Positions 1 through 8,206 of a DNA stretch of 64,000 nt are shown here, piece by piece. Under the pieces are notes generated by a model, which was given only the letters and a program-made list of their open reading frames with translations, made no database searches and was not told the DNA's origin. Source of the DNA: Bacillus sp. es.036 (lineage in GTDB: Bacteria > Bacillota > Bacilli > Bacillales > Guptibacillaceae); assembly GCF_002563635.1 (NCBI RefSeq), contig NZ_PDIZ01000003.1:558001-622000 (forward strand). The letters run 5' to 3'. Each line of letters begins with the position of its first letter. Positions within the stretch are counted from its first letter, which is position 1. The translations under genes were made by a program, and so were the position numbers.

Positions 1-478
1 CGGACATTATGATTAGCGGGAGGATGAGGATGGATACAAATTGATAAAACCTTCCCATCACCTTGATCTTGCCAACTGCAAGGTAAGTCCCGCTTACGGT
101 TAGCAGTAATAAAATAACCAACATCGGAGTACGAAACAAAATCCAAGTTTTAATGGTTGTTTCGAATAGCTCTAATACAATGACGGAAGTTGCTATCGCA
201 AAAGCAACATAAAGAACTGAAATGATCCCTGCTGCATACTTGCCAATAATTTTAGGAGCAAATTCGTATAACGTTAAGGTTGGAAAACGTGCACATAAAA
301 AATATAGAATAAAAATAATGAATTGAATGGCTCCACCGGTGATCAAAAGCGTGATCCATCCATCAGTTCCTGCATCTGCATATAAGGATGAGGGAAGTGA
401 AAGGACCCCAACGCCAACCTGTGTTTGGAAAATAATGAAAAATAGCTGTGCGTTATTAATTGTGCTAGTCGTTTTCAT
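1..478 (-). CDS. GerAB-type spore germination permease, partial
   Basis: This is the N-terminal 159 codons of a membrane permease of the GerAB/YndE (APC superfamily) type; the rest lies outside the window. The reading starts MKTTSTINNAQLFF and runs into alternating hydrophobic segments typical of spore germination permeases, including a QTQVGVGVLSLPS stretch near residue 20. Its ATG lies inside the 3' end of the upstream gerAA-like gene with a 14-base overlap, the usual tight gerA-gerB coupling. The protein would sit in the inner spore membrane as the B subunit of a germinant receptor. Family assignment is from sequence style and context; the germinant is unknown. Confidence 0.85.
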   Translation of the reverse strand, partial: MKTTSTINNAQLFFIIFQTQVGVGVLSLPSSLYADAGTDGWITLLITGGAIQFIIFILYFLCARFPTLTLYEFAPKIIGKYAAGIISVLYVAFAIATSVIVLELFETTIKTWILFRTPMLVILLLLTVSGTYLAVGKIKVMGRFYQFVSILILPLIIMS

Positions 479-1988
479 TCTTTTTCCACCCTCTTGAACG
501 CCACTCTTGCTTATTAAACTGCGGATGTACATCCGTTGGTCGATCCCCGAGTAGCCATCTTGGAAGACGAACAATTGAATCTTTTAGTTCATTCAAGCGC
601 AAAGGTGCAAGTGGCGAGAAGTAAGGAGTGCCGAATGTTTCTAGACTACATAAATGAATGAGGATGATCGCTAGTCCAAAAACAAGCCCTATAAAACCAA
701 AAGACGCAGAGAGTAGCATGAGTGGAAAACCTAGAAGCCTTATGGACATACTCATTTCATAAGATGGAACAGCAAAGGACGAAATTGCCGTGAGGGCTAC
801 AACGATAATCATCATATTTGAGACAAGATTTGCTTCTACGATGGCTGTTCCAATAACTAAACCTCCAACGATACCAATGGTTTGTGCGATAGGACCGGGC
901 AGGCGAATGGCAGCTTCTCTTAATAATTCAAGAATAATCTGCATGATGAGTGCTTCAAGTAATGGAGGGAACGGAACATTTTCAAGCGAACTTTTAATGT
1001 TTAAAATTAGTTCAGCAGGTAGCACCTCAGAGTGAAAAGAAACAGTGGCAATATAAAGAGATGGCAAACCGAGTGCGAATATAAAGCTTGCTACTCTGAT
1101 GAGTCTCAAGATTGAACCAATATACCACCGGCTATTGTAATCTTCCGGAGATTGATAAAATGCAAAGAACGTAACAGGCATGATTAGGGTGGAAGGACTT
1201 CCTTCCATCAACAAGCCGATTCTGCCTTCAATAATATGAGCAGTTAATCGATCTGGTCGTTCTGTACTTAGCATTTGGGGAAATGGTGAAAATGGTGAAT
1301 CTTCAATAAATTCTTCTACATATCCTGGGGTTTGAATGGAGTCGGTTTTGATAGCCGTTATTCTTTTTTCAACCTCTTGAATCAAGTCTGGGTTGACGAG
1401 GTGTTGCAAATATATGATTGCTAATTTTGTATCGGTTGTTTTCCCAACCTTAAAAAACCTTATCACAAGATTTGGGTTCTCAATTCTTCTGCGAAGCATT
1501 TGTAAGTTTTGCATAATGTTTTCAACAAACCCTTCATGTGAACCACGAACAACTTGCTCATTGATTGGTTCTGACACGGGCCTAGAACTTGCTGAAAAAG
1601 CTTCCAGTAGATAAAAGTGTTGATGACCTTCTATAAAGAAGGCTACAAAACCCTTTGTTAATGCAGTGATAGCTTCATTTAAGTTCATTGAACGGCGATA
1701 TTCCTTAGAAGTCACTGTATCTTCAATGTCTAATTTATTCTTTTCCATTAAGGGTTTCATAATGGTTTTTTGAAGTTTATCCTCATCTACGAGAGGGTCT
1801 AGGTACGCAAGTATGCATGCAATATTCTCAATGGTAATGTTTCTAAATTTAATATCTTCTGTATGGTAAAATTTCGAATTGAGATATTCCTTGTTTTGTT
1901 CAATTGAAAAAAACGCCTCATGTGATTCAGTAGCAGTTGGGATTTGATAAGGTTCATTTCGGATAGGTTTTCGTTTACCACGTCTCAC
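465..1988 (-). CDS. GerA-family spore germination protein (A subunit)
   Basis: The 507-residue product has the GerA family architecture: a soluble N-terminal half of about 290 residues, then several membrane helices and a short basic C-terminal tail. Family hallmarks visible are SPFPQMLSTERPDR near residue 240 and PLPGPIAQTIGIVGG-like helices near 370. The start is a GTG with an AGGAGG-type ribosome site about seven bases upstream. It is the A subunit of a germinant receptor and overlaps the permease gene downstream. A second, complete gerA-B-C operon lies at 12.6-16.3 kb, so this cell has at least two receptors. Expression in the forespore is expected from the family; I did not identify a convincing SigG promoter. 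Confidence 0.93.
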   Translation of the reverse strand: MRRGKRKPIRNEPYQIPTATESHEAFFSIEQNKEYLNSKFYHTEDIKFRNITIENIACILAYLDPLVDEDKLQKTIMKPLMEKNKLDIEDTVTSKEYRRSMNLNEAITALTKGFVAFFIEGHQHFYLLEAFSASSRPVSEPINEQVVRGSHEGFVENIMQNLQMLRRRIENPNLVIRFFKVGKTTDTKLAIIYLQHLVNPDLIQEVEKRITAIKTDSIQTPGYVEEFIEDSPFSPFPQMLSTERPDRLTAHIIEGRIGLLMEGSPSTLIMPVTFFAFYQSPEDYNSRWYIGSILRLIRVASFIFALGLPSLYIATVSFHSEVLPAELILNIKSSLENVPFPPLLEALIMQIILELLREAAIRLPGPIAQTIGIVGGLVIGTAIVEANLVSNMMIIVVALTAISSFAVPSYEMSMSIRLLGFPLMLLSASFGFIGLVFGLAIILIHLCSLETFGTPYFSPLAPLRLNELKDSIVRLPRWLLGDRPTDVHPQFNKQEWRSRGWKKNEND

Positions 1989-2244
1989 GCTGCAACCTCC
2001 TCTTAGTGATGATAGATAAGTATAGCTTGTGATGAAATGATAAAGTTATGTATCAAGATTGGAAAGGAATCGTAGAATGAGGTTCTGTTTGCAAAATAAG
2101 TCATTTACGTAATAGAAAACTGTCTTTCTGTATTGATATATAGCACTTCTTATAACATAGTATCGACATTTGTCAAAAGAATGTACACCATTTGTTTAAT
2201 TAATGTATAATAAAGTGAACTTAGATGGAAAGGTGGTTCTTACG

Positions 2245-2445
2245 TTGACGAGTAAAAATATCCAAAAGGAAAAATTAGCGGTTGATCGGTGTATGAAACA
2301 CCTAGAGGTCGTTAACGTGGGGCCGAAAGTAAGACAGCTGATTTCAATGTATTTAACTTCTATTTATCGAGAAGCCTATCAGGAAGGTTATCAGGATGGA
2401 GAGAAAAACGTACAATTGGAGTCAGAACCAAGTATAATCAGATAA
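2245..2445 (+). CDS. Small conserved-looking protein of unknown function
   Basis: A 66-residue, charged, probably soluble protein that I do not recognise. I place the start at TTG 2245 because a GGAAAGGTGG ribosome site precedes it by about nine bases, and because an in-frame ATG at 2203 overlaps a TATAAT element (2206-2211) that looks like the gene's own -10 box. The C-terminal half contains a helix-like stretch with repeated aromatic/Glu spacing (YREAYQEGYQDGEK). The gene ends only a few bases before the promoter of the argS leader, so it is probably monocistronic. No function is assigned. Confidence 0.6.
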   Translation: MTSKNIQKEKLAVDRCMKHLEVVNVGPKVRQLISMYLTSIYREAYQEGYQDGEKNVQLESEPSIIR

Positions 2446-2449
2446 CTAG

Positions 2450-2477
2450 TTGAATTTATAATGAAATAGGCTATAAT
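2450..2477 (+). promoter_or_regulatory. SigA-type promoter of the argS T-box leader
   Basis: TTGAAT (2450-2455) and TATAAT (2472-2477) are separated by 16 bases. The promoter starts right after the stop codon of the small upstream gene and would start transcription near 2484, just before the T-box structure. Confidence 0.75.
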
Positions 2478-2489
2478 GAAAATAATATT

Positions 2490-2727
2490 TGATCGTCAGA
2501 GCGAAAGAGAGTAGTGTCTAATGACGGATAAAGCGATCTAGGGATGGTGAAAGCCTGGAGCCTAATCAGAGATGAACCGGACTTTCAAGACACTGTTTTG
2601 AACTTCAGTAGAAACAGTCGGGCTCGCCGTTATCCGAGTGAAGTTGGCTCAAGTATCTTTGTTGAGCAATCAGAGTGGTACCGCGGAAAAAATCTCCGTC
2701 TCTATAGTAGAGACGGAGATTTTTTTG
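2490..2727 (+). promoter_or_regulatory. T-box leader of argS (tRNA-Arg sensing)
   Basis: The leader carries the hallmarks of a T-box riboswitch. The base of stem I is AGTGTC near 2513 pairing with GACACT near 2590. A distal loop GGGATGGTGAAAGCC follows near 2541-2555. The conserved T-box sequence AGAGTGGTACCGCGG is at 2672-2686. A strong terminator follows (CTCCGTCTCT / AGAGACGGAG plus a T run, about 2688-2726). The specifier is plausibly CGG (Arg) at 2578-2580 followed by A, which fits the downstream arginyl-tRNA synthetase. Uncharged tRNA-Arg should stabilise the antiterminator and allow argS transcription. The specifier choice is inferred from position. Confidence 0.93.
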
Positions 2728-2769
2728 TTTAAGTAAAAAACGTTTAATGACATGAGGAGGAAGATGATG

Positions 2770-4452
2770 ATGTATAAAAAGCTCTTTGCAGACAAACTCT
2801 TTCAAGCATTTGATGGGAAAGTTGAGCGTAGTGACATGATACAACGAATTGAAATTCCGAAACATGAGTCACATGGTGATTACGCTTTTCCATGTTTTCA
2901 ACTTGCTAAGTTGGAAAAAATGTCCCCTAATCAAATTGCGACAAATCTTGCTAGTAAATTGAACGATCCTCTATTCGAGAAAATAGACGCAGTTGGCCCT
3001 TATGTCAATGTGTTTCTTAATAAGAAAATGGTTACGAGTGATGTTATTCATCTGGTCCTTAGTCAAGAAGAAGAGTATGGGAGCTCCAATGTAGGTAAAG
3101 ATGGTGCGGTAACGATCGATTTGTCATCACCTAATATTGCGAAACCTTTTTCAATGGGACACTTACGCTCAACGGTGATTGGGAATGCTCTAGCGTTAAT
3201 TGTTGAAAAAGTTGGCTATCGTCCTATTCGAATTAATCATCTTGGGAATTGGGGTACGCAGTTTGGAAAATTAATAACGGCGTATCGGAAGTGGGGTAAT
3301 GAGCAAAAAGTCCGTGAACAAACAATTAAAGAGCTACTTAAATTATATATTTTGTTTCACGAAGAAGCTGCCGTTGATCCTTTACTTGAAGATGAAGGGA
3401 GAAAGGCATTTAAAGAGTTAGAACAAGGCGATTTGGAAGCTGTGACGCTCTGGAAGTGGTTCCGTGAAGAATCTCTTAAGGAGTTTAATCGTATTTATGA
3501 CCTCATGGGCATTACATTCGATTCGACAAAAGGAGAAGCTTTTTATAACGATAAAATGCAGCGAGTGATTAAGATGCTAGAAGAAAAGGACCTGTTAGTT
3601 GAATCCAATGGTGCCATGGTTGTTGAGCTTGGAGAAGATATACCTCCGTGCTTAATTAGAAAGAAGGATGGAGCCTCTCTTTATGCCACTCGAGATTTAG
3701 CAGCAGCGATTTATCGTTATGAAACATATGGCTTTAGTGAATCCCTTTACGTAGTAGGAAATGAACAAAGCCTTCATTTCAAGCAATTAATTGAAGTTCT
3801 AAAAAAGTTAGGATTCGAATGGGCTGAGCAAATGCACCATATCAACTTTGGGATGATGCTTAAAGATGGAAAGAAAATGTCAACGAGAAAAGGGAAAGTC
3901 GTTTTGCTTGAAGAGGTTATAAGTGAGGCGATTGAACTTGCAAAAGAAAATATTGAATCCAAAAATCCCGATTTAGCAAACAAAAGTGCTATTTCAGAAC
4001 AAATTGGGGTTGGGGCCGTCTTGTTTCATGATTTAAAGAATGATCGTCGAAATGACATCGACTTTTCCCTTGAAGATATGTTACGAGTTGAAGGAGAAAC
4101 TGGTCCATATGTACAGTACACACACGCTCGTGCTTGTTCCATACTACGTAAAGGGAATTATCAAAAAGTAGAAAGTATGGAAATGCTAGAAGGTGAACAA
4201 GCCTGGTCAGTGGTCACAAAACTTCGTCAGTTTCCCCATACGATTGAACGAGCAGCTACTGAATACGATCCTTCTCAAATCGCAAAATTTGTTTTAGAAC
4301 TTTCACGTGCTTTCAACAAATACTATGGACAAGTTCGTATTTTAGAAGAGAACTCATCCAAACAAGCTAGATTACAGCTAGTTATGGCTGTATCAATTGT
4401 TTTGAGAGAGGGATTGCGATTACTTGGTCTTCACGCACCTGAAGAAATGTAA
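2770..4452 (+). CDS. argS: Arginyl-tRNA synthetase
   Basis: Class I arginyl-tRNA synthetase, about 560 residues, which charges tRNA-Arg in the cytosol. The HIGH-type signature appears as SMGHLRS in the run NIAKPFSMGHLRS near residue 125, a form common in Firmicute ArgRS. The KMSKS-like motif is KMSTRKG near residue 370. The N-terminal Add-1 and C-terminal anticodon-binding regions are both present. I choose ATG 2770 (MYKKLF) because the GAGGAGG site at 2754-2760 sits nine bases upstream; the ATGs at 2764 and 2767 are possible, and ATG 2752 overlaps the ribosome site. Expression is under the T-box leader immediately upstream, and a hairpin terminator follows the stop. Confidence 0.97.
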   Translation: MYKKLFADKLFQAFDGKVERSDMIQRIEIPKHESHGDYAFPCFQLAKLEKMSPNQIATNLASKLNDPLFEKIDAVGPYVNVFLNKKMVTSDVIHLVLSQEEEYGSSNVGKDGAVTIDLSSPNIAKPFSMGHLRSTVIGNALALIVEKVGYRPIRINHLGNWGTQFGKLITAYRKWGNEQKVREQTIKELLKLYILFHEEAAVDPLLEDEGRKAFKELEQGDLEAVTLWKWFREESLKEFNRIYDLMGITFDSTKGEAFYNDKMQRVIKMLEEKDLLVESNGAMVVELGEDIPPCLIRKKDGASLYATRDLAAAIYRYETYGFSESLYVVGNEQSLHFKQLIEVLKKLGFEWAEQMHHINFGMMLKDGKKMSTRKGKVVLLEEVISEAIELAKENIESKNPDLANKSAISEQIGVGAVLFHDLKNDRRNDIDFSLEDMLRVEGETGPYVQYTHARACSILRKGNYQKVESMEMLEGEQAWSVVTKLRQFPHTIERAATEYDPSQIAKFVLELSRAFNKYYGQVRILEENSSKQARLQLVMAVSIVLREGLRLLGLHAPEEM

Positions 4453-4482
4453 AGAAGCAGCCCAAATTAATGGGCTGCTTCT
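4453..4482. terminator. Bidirectional terminator argS / yteA-like gene
   Basis: AGAAGCAGCCCA (4453-4464) and TGGGCTGCTTCT (4471-4482) form a 12-bp stem with a six-base loop between two convergent genes. Confidence 0.85.
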
Positions 4483-4483
4483 T

Positions 4484-5218
4484 TCATTTGTTCATATCAG
4501 TATCTTCAATCATTCCTTGCGAAGCCTGTTCTTCATAGTCATCCAATTGATCCTCATATCGTTCGTGACGTTCATTAGGAACGACACCAGTGGGTTTACC
4601 GTCAATATCAGCAGATAGAAAAGTTTCGATTTCTTCAACATACCCATTTAGTTCATTCGAATCGATATACATGCGATCATAGCTCATTTGCTGATCATTG
4701 AAATCAGAAGGGGTTTCAGAAGTTCCGTATCTTGCGGTTCGTTGCCAGGAGTCTTCAGCGTCAAAAAAATTCGATTCTTCTTCATCATTTATATGCTCAC
4801 TGAATGATTGACCAAGTACATCTTCTTCTGCAGGTCTTTGGTTTGACGTTTTTTGTGAGGGGCTATGTTCGACGCAGGTTTTGGCAGTGGGGAGAATGGA
4901 AAGCCTTTCGATGGAGATCTCATTTCCGCACTTGTCACATCTACCATATTTGCCGTTACTTATACGTTCAAGTGCATTGTTAAGTTCAGCTAATTCTTGT
5001 TTCGCATGTTCATTTAATGAAAGATCTTTTTCTCGCTCATAAAGTTCTGTAGCTGTATCGCCAGGGTGATTATCATAATTTGAAAGTTCCCCCGTAGAAT
5101 GTTGGACAAATGATTGAGAAATTCCAAACTCATCATTATCAACCAATTCTTCATTGAGTGCTCTAATACGTTTTTGAATCGTATTTTTAAATGAGCGGAG
5201 TTGACCTGTCGTTAGCAT
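4484..5218 (-). CDS. yteA: DksA/TraR-type zinc-finger protein, YteA-like
   Basis: The 244-residue protein has an N-terminal helical region with two acidic/His patches (NYDNHPGDTATELYEREKD), then a DksA/TraR-type zinc ribbon CDKCGNEI...PTAKTCVEH near residues 95-115. The final Cys position is occupied by the Glu-His of CVEH, as I recall from YteA proteins. An acidic C-terminal tail of about 120 residues follows. Bacillus YteA is associated with sporulation; the molecular role is uncertain. The start at ATG 5218 is supported by AAAGGAGA about eight bases upstream; a longer open frame upstream lacks this support. Confidence 0.85.
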   Translation of the reverse strand: MLTTGQLRSFKNTIQKRIRALNEELVDNDEFGISQSFVQHSTGELSNYDNHPGDTATELYEREKDLSLNEHAKQELAELNNALERISNGKYGRCDKCGNEISIERLSILPTAKTCVEHSPSQKTSNQRPAEEDVLGQSFSEHINDEEESNFFDAEDSWQRTARYGTSETPSDFNDQQMSYDRMYIDSNELNGYVEEIETFLSADIDGKPTGVVPNERHERYEDQLDDYEEQASQGMIEDTDMNK

Positions 5219-5363
5219 TGAAAAATCTCCTTTCGTTTGTTTATGTACGTAGTATGAACTAAAAGACCTTGAGTTACTTCTGAAAATAATTCCATGAGGG
5301 ATGGATGAAATACCATTAATTTGGAAAAAGTAACGGGGTAGTTGATGAGAAGCTGGTGATGAA

Positions 5364-5828
5364 ATGAAGAGAAACGTGTACCCACTTGAAGTTCTTCTTT
5401 GGAGTATTGCCTTTCCCGGATTTGGACAAATCTTAAATAAAATGTATTTAAAAGGTGCTTTTTTTATTGTTTTAGAGTTTGTAATCAATGTAAATGCAAA
5501 TTTAAACATGAATATTCTTTATAGTTTTCAAGGGAAATCCACTCAAGCAATTGAAGTGACAAATTATGAGTGGGCGATGTTTTATCCATGTGTTTATCTA
5601 TTTGCCATTTATGAAAGCTATTTATGTGCTTTAGAAAAGTCCGATCAAGAAGTAAGGAAATACCTGTCACTCCCCTTTGTTTCCGGTGCTTATTTTTCTA
5701 CTGTGGGAGTCATATTTTCAAATGTAGGCGATATTCCTTTTCCACCAACATTTGTGGCTATTTTCGGTATCGTTCTGGGAGTGGGGGTAGGAAGTTTAGT
5801 ACGCACTTTATTAATTCGCTATGTGTAA
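5364..5828 (+). CDS. Small multi-pass membrane protein, unknown function
   Basis: A 154-residue protein with about four to five hydrophobic helices, beginning MKRNVYPLEVLLWSIAFPGF. The N-terminal FPGFGQILNKMYLKG resembles TM2-type or DUF5683-like membrane proteins, in which a glycine-rich turn is followed by a short loop and a second helix; this is a loose resemblance, not an identification. It is a single gene with a weak ribosome site (GGTGAT) and its own terminator. It may be expressed from the region divergent to the yteA-like gene. The function is unknown. Confidence 0.75.
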   Translation: MKRNVYPLEVLLWSIAFPGFGQILNKMYLKGAFFIVLEFVINVNANLNMNILYSFQGKSTQAIEVTNYEWAMFYPCVYLFAIYESYLCALEKSDQEVRKYLSLPFVSGAYFSTVGVIFSNVGDIPFPPTFVAIFGIVLGVGVGSLVRTLLIRYV

Positions 5829-5838
5829 AGGAACAAAA

Positions 5839-5875
5839 AAAAGCCATGAAGGAAACTTGCTTCATGGCTTTTGAG
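5839..5875 (+). terminator. Rho-independent terminator
   Basis: AAAAGCCATGAAG (5839-5851) pairs with CTTCATGGCTTTT (5860-5872), 13 bp with an eight-base loop, directly after the membrane-protein gene. Confidence 0.85.
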
Positions 5876-5892
5876 TGATGAGTTTTAGTGTA

Positions 5893-6299
5893 AGATCTTT
5901 ACTATCTCCGTTTCTAACCGCTCGTCTCCGCTTTTCTTGTGATCCAGCTGCAGTGGGCAGGGTCTCGATCGCTTCACCCTATCAAATGAACACAAAGACC
6001 GTGTTCTTTTGATAGGCCTTCAGCGCTTGTTGACCCTAACCGCCCACTTCCGCTTTTCATGTCTAGCTGCGACTCGCAGAAACTGCGATATTTCGCTCTT
6101 TCACCAGAACACAAAAGGCGTGTTCTAGTTCAAGAACTCCAATATCTCCGTTTCTGACCGCTCGTCTCTGCTTTTCATAGATCCAGCTGCAGTGGGCAGA
6201 CACTCTGTCACTTCACCTTTTCATCCGAACACAAAGACCGTGTTCAAATGAAAAGGCTCCAGTGCCTGCCGTGTCTAACCGCCCACTTCCGCTTTTCAA
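5893..6299. repeat. Alternating array of structured intergenic repeats
   Basis: This 400-base gene-free block contains three and a half related hairpin units that alternate between two types. Type A units (about 5940-6057 and 6183-6298) open with CAGCTGCAGTGGGCAG, have a core GAACACAAAGACCGTGTTC, and close with TAACCGCCCACTTCCGCTTT; GTGGGC/GCCCAC pair at the base. The type B unit (about 6060-6175) has core GAACACAAAAGGCGTGTTC and closes with TTTCTGACCGCTCGTCT. A lone 3' half of type B (about 5897-5937) starts the array. Each unit could fold into a long imperfect stem-loop of over 100 bases. I see no open frame. They resemble intergenic palindromic elements of other Bacillaceae, but I cannot name the family. 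Confidence 0.85.
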
Positions 6300-6300
6300 A

Positions 6301-7206
6301 CTAAATCTCACTCATTCTGAATTCTGGTGATTGTAGTTCTTCGGCGTCTTTTTCGCGTTCTTTTCTTGCCCATTGGAAGAAGATGTAGCCGAGGGCGCTG
6401 CCGTATGATAATTCTTGGATGATTTTCATGATGATTCCGCCTAGCTGTTGGTCTTCCATAATTCCTAGCGGCTTGAATTGGTCAAATAATTCAGGTGATA
6501 CGGTTGTGCCACTAGGGACACAGTATCCCATTGCATTGGCCCATACGGTAGGGTCTGTATAGGTTGCGTAAAGTGGAGTAGTTGCGAAAATGATTAGTGC
6601 ACAAGCTGGTGTTAGTAGAACGCCATCTGCGAAAATATAGCCGAGTTTCTTTACACCTGATAACGTGTCATACTCAGGTACTGGACAAACGAGTGGCCAC
6701 CACATCGCGAAAGCTGTCACAATCAGAGCTGCTTTATAGAAATTCTGAGCTGTGTAATGGACCATTAAGTAATCGAATATTTCTGGTATGTGATAAAAAG
6801 AAAACAATCCATTAAACAAAAGCAGTGAAATAATTGGGAAAGTGAAAAATTGAACGATTTTGCGAATAACTTTGACATTTAGTAATGGTCGAAGCAACCA
6901 TGCGGGTGTCCCAACGAGAATAAGAGGTGGCGCAACTAAATAGACAAGAGCCATTTCAGTCATGTGAATACTGAGTAATAAATGTCCCATTAGTGATAAT
7001 GGTCCACCGAGTCCAATGTAAAATAAGGCAACCCCAATTAAGAAGAAGATCTTTTTATAAAGGGGGAAGGGTGATGCGTCTTTAAAGCTATCTTTCCAGG
7101 GTCCTGTAAGAAGTAAATAGAAGCCAGCGATAACAATCGCAGCTACGAGAATTCCAGGGCTCCAGAGAGCACTAAACGAAAACGTGCTCGTTAATTGTTC
7201 CCACAT
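6301..7206 (-). CDS. ctaG: CtaG-type cytochrome c oxidase assembly factor
   Basis: A 301-residue integral membrane protein with seven or so helices, of the CtaG family that assists copper-site assembly in caa3-type cytochrome c oxidase. Family features visible include HMTEMALVYLVAPPLILVG near residue 90, a MWWPLVCPVPEYD loop near 190, and the C-terminal LGGIIMKIIQELSYGSALG. ATG 7206 (MWEQ) is preceded by GGAGGTG with good spacing, so the upstream in-frame ATG at 7221 is unlikely. Unlike the B. subtilis arrangement as I recall it, it is not next to cta structural genes. A Sco-type protein lies 3 kb away on the other strand, which may belong to the same process. Confidence 0.9.
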   Translation of the reverse strand: MWEQLTSTFSFSALWSPGILVAAIVIAGFYLLLTGPWKDSFKDASPFPLYKKIFFLIGVALFYIGLGGPLSLMGHLLLSIHMTEMALVYLVAPPLILVGTPAWLLRPLLNVKVIRKIVQFFTFPIISLLLFNGLFSFYHIPEIFDYLMVHYTAQNFYKAALIVTAFAMWWPLVCPVPEYDTLSGVKKLGYIFADGVLLTPACALIIFATTPLYATYTDPTVWANAMGYCVPSGTTVSPELFDQFKPLGIMEDQQLGGIIMKIIQELSYGSALGYIFFQWARKEREKDAEELQSPEFRMSEI

Positions 7207-7402
7207 AAGGAACACCTCCATCTATGATCATAATTCTGTTCCGTAAATGTTGACCGTTTTCATCATACCACATCATGAACAGGCATCCTATCTTATGATA
7301 GGAAAGCCTTTACTTTTTCTTCTCTTTCTATTGTAAAAAGGATTGAAGGTGAACTCAAGGGAGGTTCAAGAGTTTCTGTGAAGGAATCGTGACAGCCTGA
7401 TG

Positions 7403-7467
7403 TTGACAATTGACTGATGACTTTCATACAATGTCAACAGAGTGATATATGAATAATTGTTCATATA
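7403..7467 (+). promoter_or_regulatory. Promoter and ArsR/SmtB-type operator of the zinc sensor gene
   Basis: TTGACA (7403-7408) and TACAAT (7427-7432) are spaced 18 bases. Just downstream lies a near-perfect inverted repeat TATATGAA-N6-TTCATATA (7446-7467), closely matching the operators bound by SmtB/CzrA-type repressors. The position over the start of the transcript fits autorepression that is relieved by metal. Confidence 0.8.
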
Positions 7468-7487
7468 ATGAAACGGGGGAGATTCTG

Positions 7488-7814
7488 TTGGATAATCAAG
7501 ATAAGGATGTTACAAATGAAGAAATGGATTTAGATGAAGAAACGCTTTTCATTGTTTCACAAACCTTCAAAGCTCTTGGTGATCCCACAAGGATACGGAT
7601 CTTGAACTTACTAGCTGATCGGGAATGTGCTGTTAGTGAAATAGCAGATGTCCTTCATCTTTCACAGTCGACTGTGTCGCATCAGCTTCGTTTTCTAAAG
7701 AACTTACGATTAGTTAAGTTCAGAAGAGCAGGAACAAGCATCTTTTATTCTCCTGATGACCAACATGTGATGGCATTGCTTCATCAAGCAATTCATCATG
7801 CTTGTCATGATTGA
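7488..7814 (+). CDS. ArsR/SmtB-family metal-sensing repressor, CzrA-like
   Basis: A 108-residue winged-helix repressor. The HTH core is [21 protein letters not shown] and the wing is [12 protein letters not shown]. The C-terminal helix carries a DDQHV...HQAIHHACH pattern, matching the alpha-5 D-x-H ... H-x2-H zinc ligands of CzrA/SmtB. It should therefore release DNA when Zn(II), Co(II) or a similar ion binds. I place the start at TTG 7488 behind GGGGGAG, because the in-frame ATG at 7449 lies within the operator. No czcD or cadA exporter is adjacent; the next genes are three micro-membrane proteins, which are the candidate targets. Confidence 0.88.
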   Translation: MDNQDKDVTNEEMDLDEETLFIVSQTFKALGDPTRIRILNLLADRECAVSEIADVLHLSQSTVSHQLRFLKNLRLVKFRRAGTSIFYSPDDQHVMALLHQAIHHACHD

Positions 7815-7919
7815 ACTTATGTTAGAATAGTACGGAAACGTTCAAGAAAACAGCGAAAAGGTAAGCGAATATCCGATATACTATTGATGTGAATGATAAA
7901 GTGAAAGGAGAATGGCTTC

Positions 7920-8042
7920 GTGTTATCCAAAATAAAACAGCACAAAACGGAATCTGCTGTTATTTTCCTAGCCTTTGTTCTACCTTTTATAACGATGATT
8001 GTCATTGGGGTATTGTCTATTTACTTATCGTACAGCGGATAG
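7920..8042 (+). CDS. Micro membrane protein 1 (40 residues)
   Basis: A GTG-initiated frame with AAAGGAG ten bases upstream encodes a basic N-terminal decapeptide, then one strongly hydrophobic helix (AVIFLAFVLPFITMIVIGVL) and a short polar tail. It is the first of three consecutive tiny single-span membrane proteins behind the zinc sensor gene. Length and topology resemble small subunits of respiratory oxidases, but I see no family signature. The neighbouring ctaG and sco genes make an oxidase-related role conceivable; that is inference only. Confidence 0.6.
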   Translation: MLSKIKQHKTESAVIFLAFVLPFITMIVIGVLSIYLSYSG

Positions 8043-8065
8043 TGCCTAAGAAAGGTGGAGCTAAT

Positions 8066-8206
8066 ATGGATATAGGGTCAATTTTAGTTTATATGTCAAC
8101 GGGACTTTTCTTTGTTGTGTTTGGTATGTTTGGATTTTTCTTATATATGTTAAAGCGGAAAGAAAAATCCGTTGAGCAAGAGGAGATTGATAATAATGAG
8201 AACTAA
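8066..8206 (+). CDS. Micro membrane protein 2 (46 residues)
   Basis: ATG 8066 is preceded by AAAGGTGGAG five bases upstream. The product has a single hydrophobic span (about residues 5-28, rich in Phe, Gly and Met), a basic KRKEK stop-transfer and an acidic tail ending EEIDNNEN. The layout, one helix followed by a charged cytosolic tail, is like CcoQ/FixQ-type accessory subunits, although the sequence itself is not diagnostic. It overlaps the next micro gene by 11 bases, indicating translational coupling. Confidence 0.65.
   Translation: MDIGSILVYMSTGLFFVVFGMFGFFLYMLKRKEKSVEQEEIDNNEN

Noticed and set aside
790-1035. Open frames antisense to gerAA, and similar ones across the window
   Set aside because: They lie opposite clear genes in other frames, have no ribosome sites and encode no recognisable protein.
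4484-5509. Longer 341-residue version of the yteA-like protein
   Set aside because: The extra N-terminal part has no ribosome site, runs antisense through the next gene's start, and ATG 5218 has a strong site and begins the conserved region.
5893-6299. CRISPR-like array
   Set aside because: Units are over 100 bases, imperfect, of two types, and self-complementary, with no short identical repeats, unique spacers or cas genes.
7287-7302. Short palindrome CCTATC-TTAT-GATAGG between ctaG and the repressor gene
   Set aside because: Only six pairs and no supporting promoter or T run; could be chance.
7449-7487. ATG 7449 as the start of the CzrA-like repressor
   Set aside because: It lies inside the palindromic operator and lacks a ribosome site; TTG 7488 has GGGGGAG upstream.
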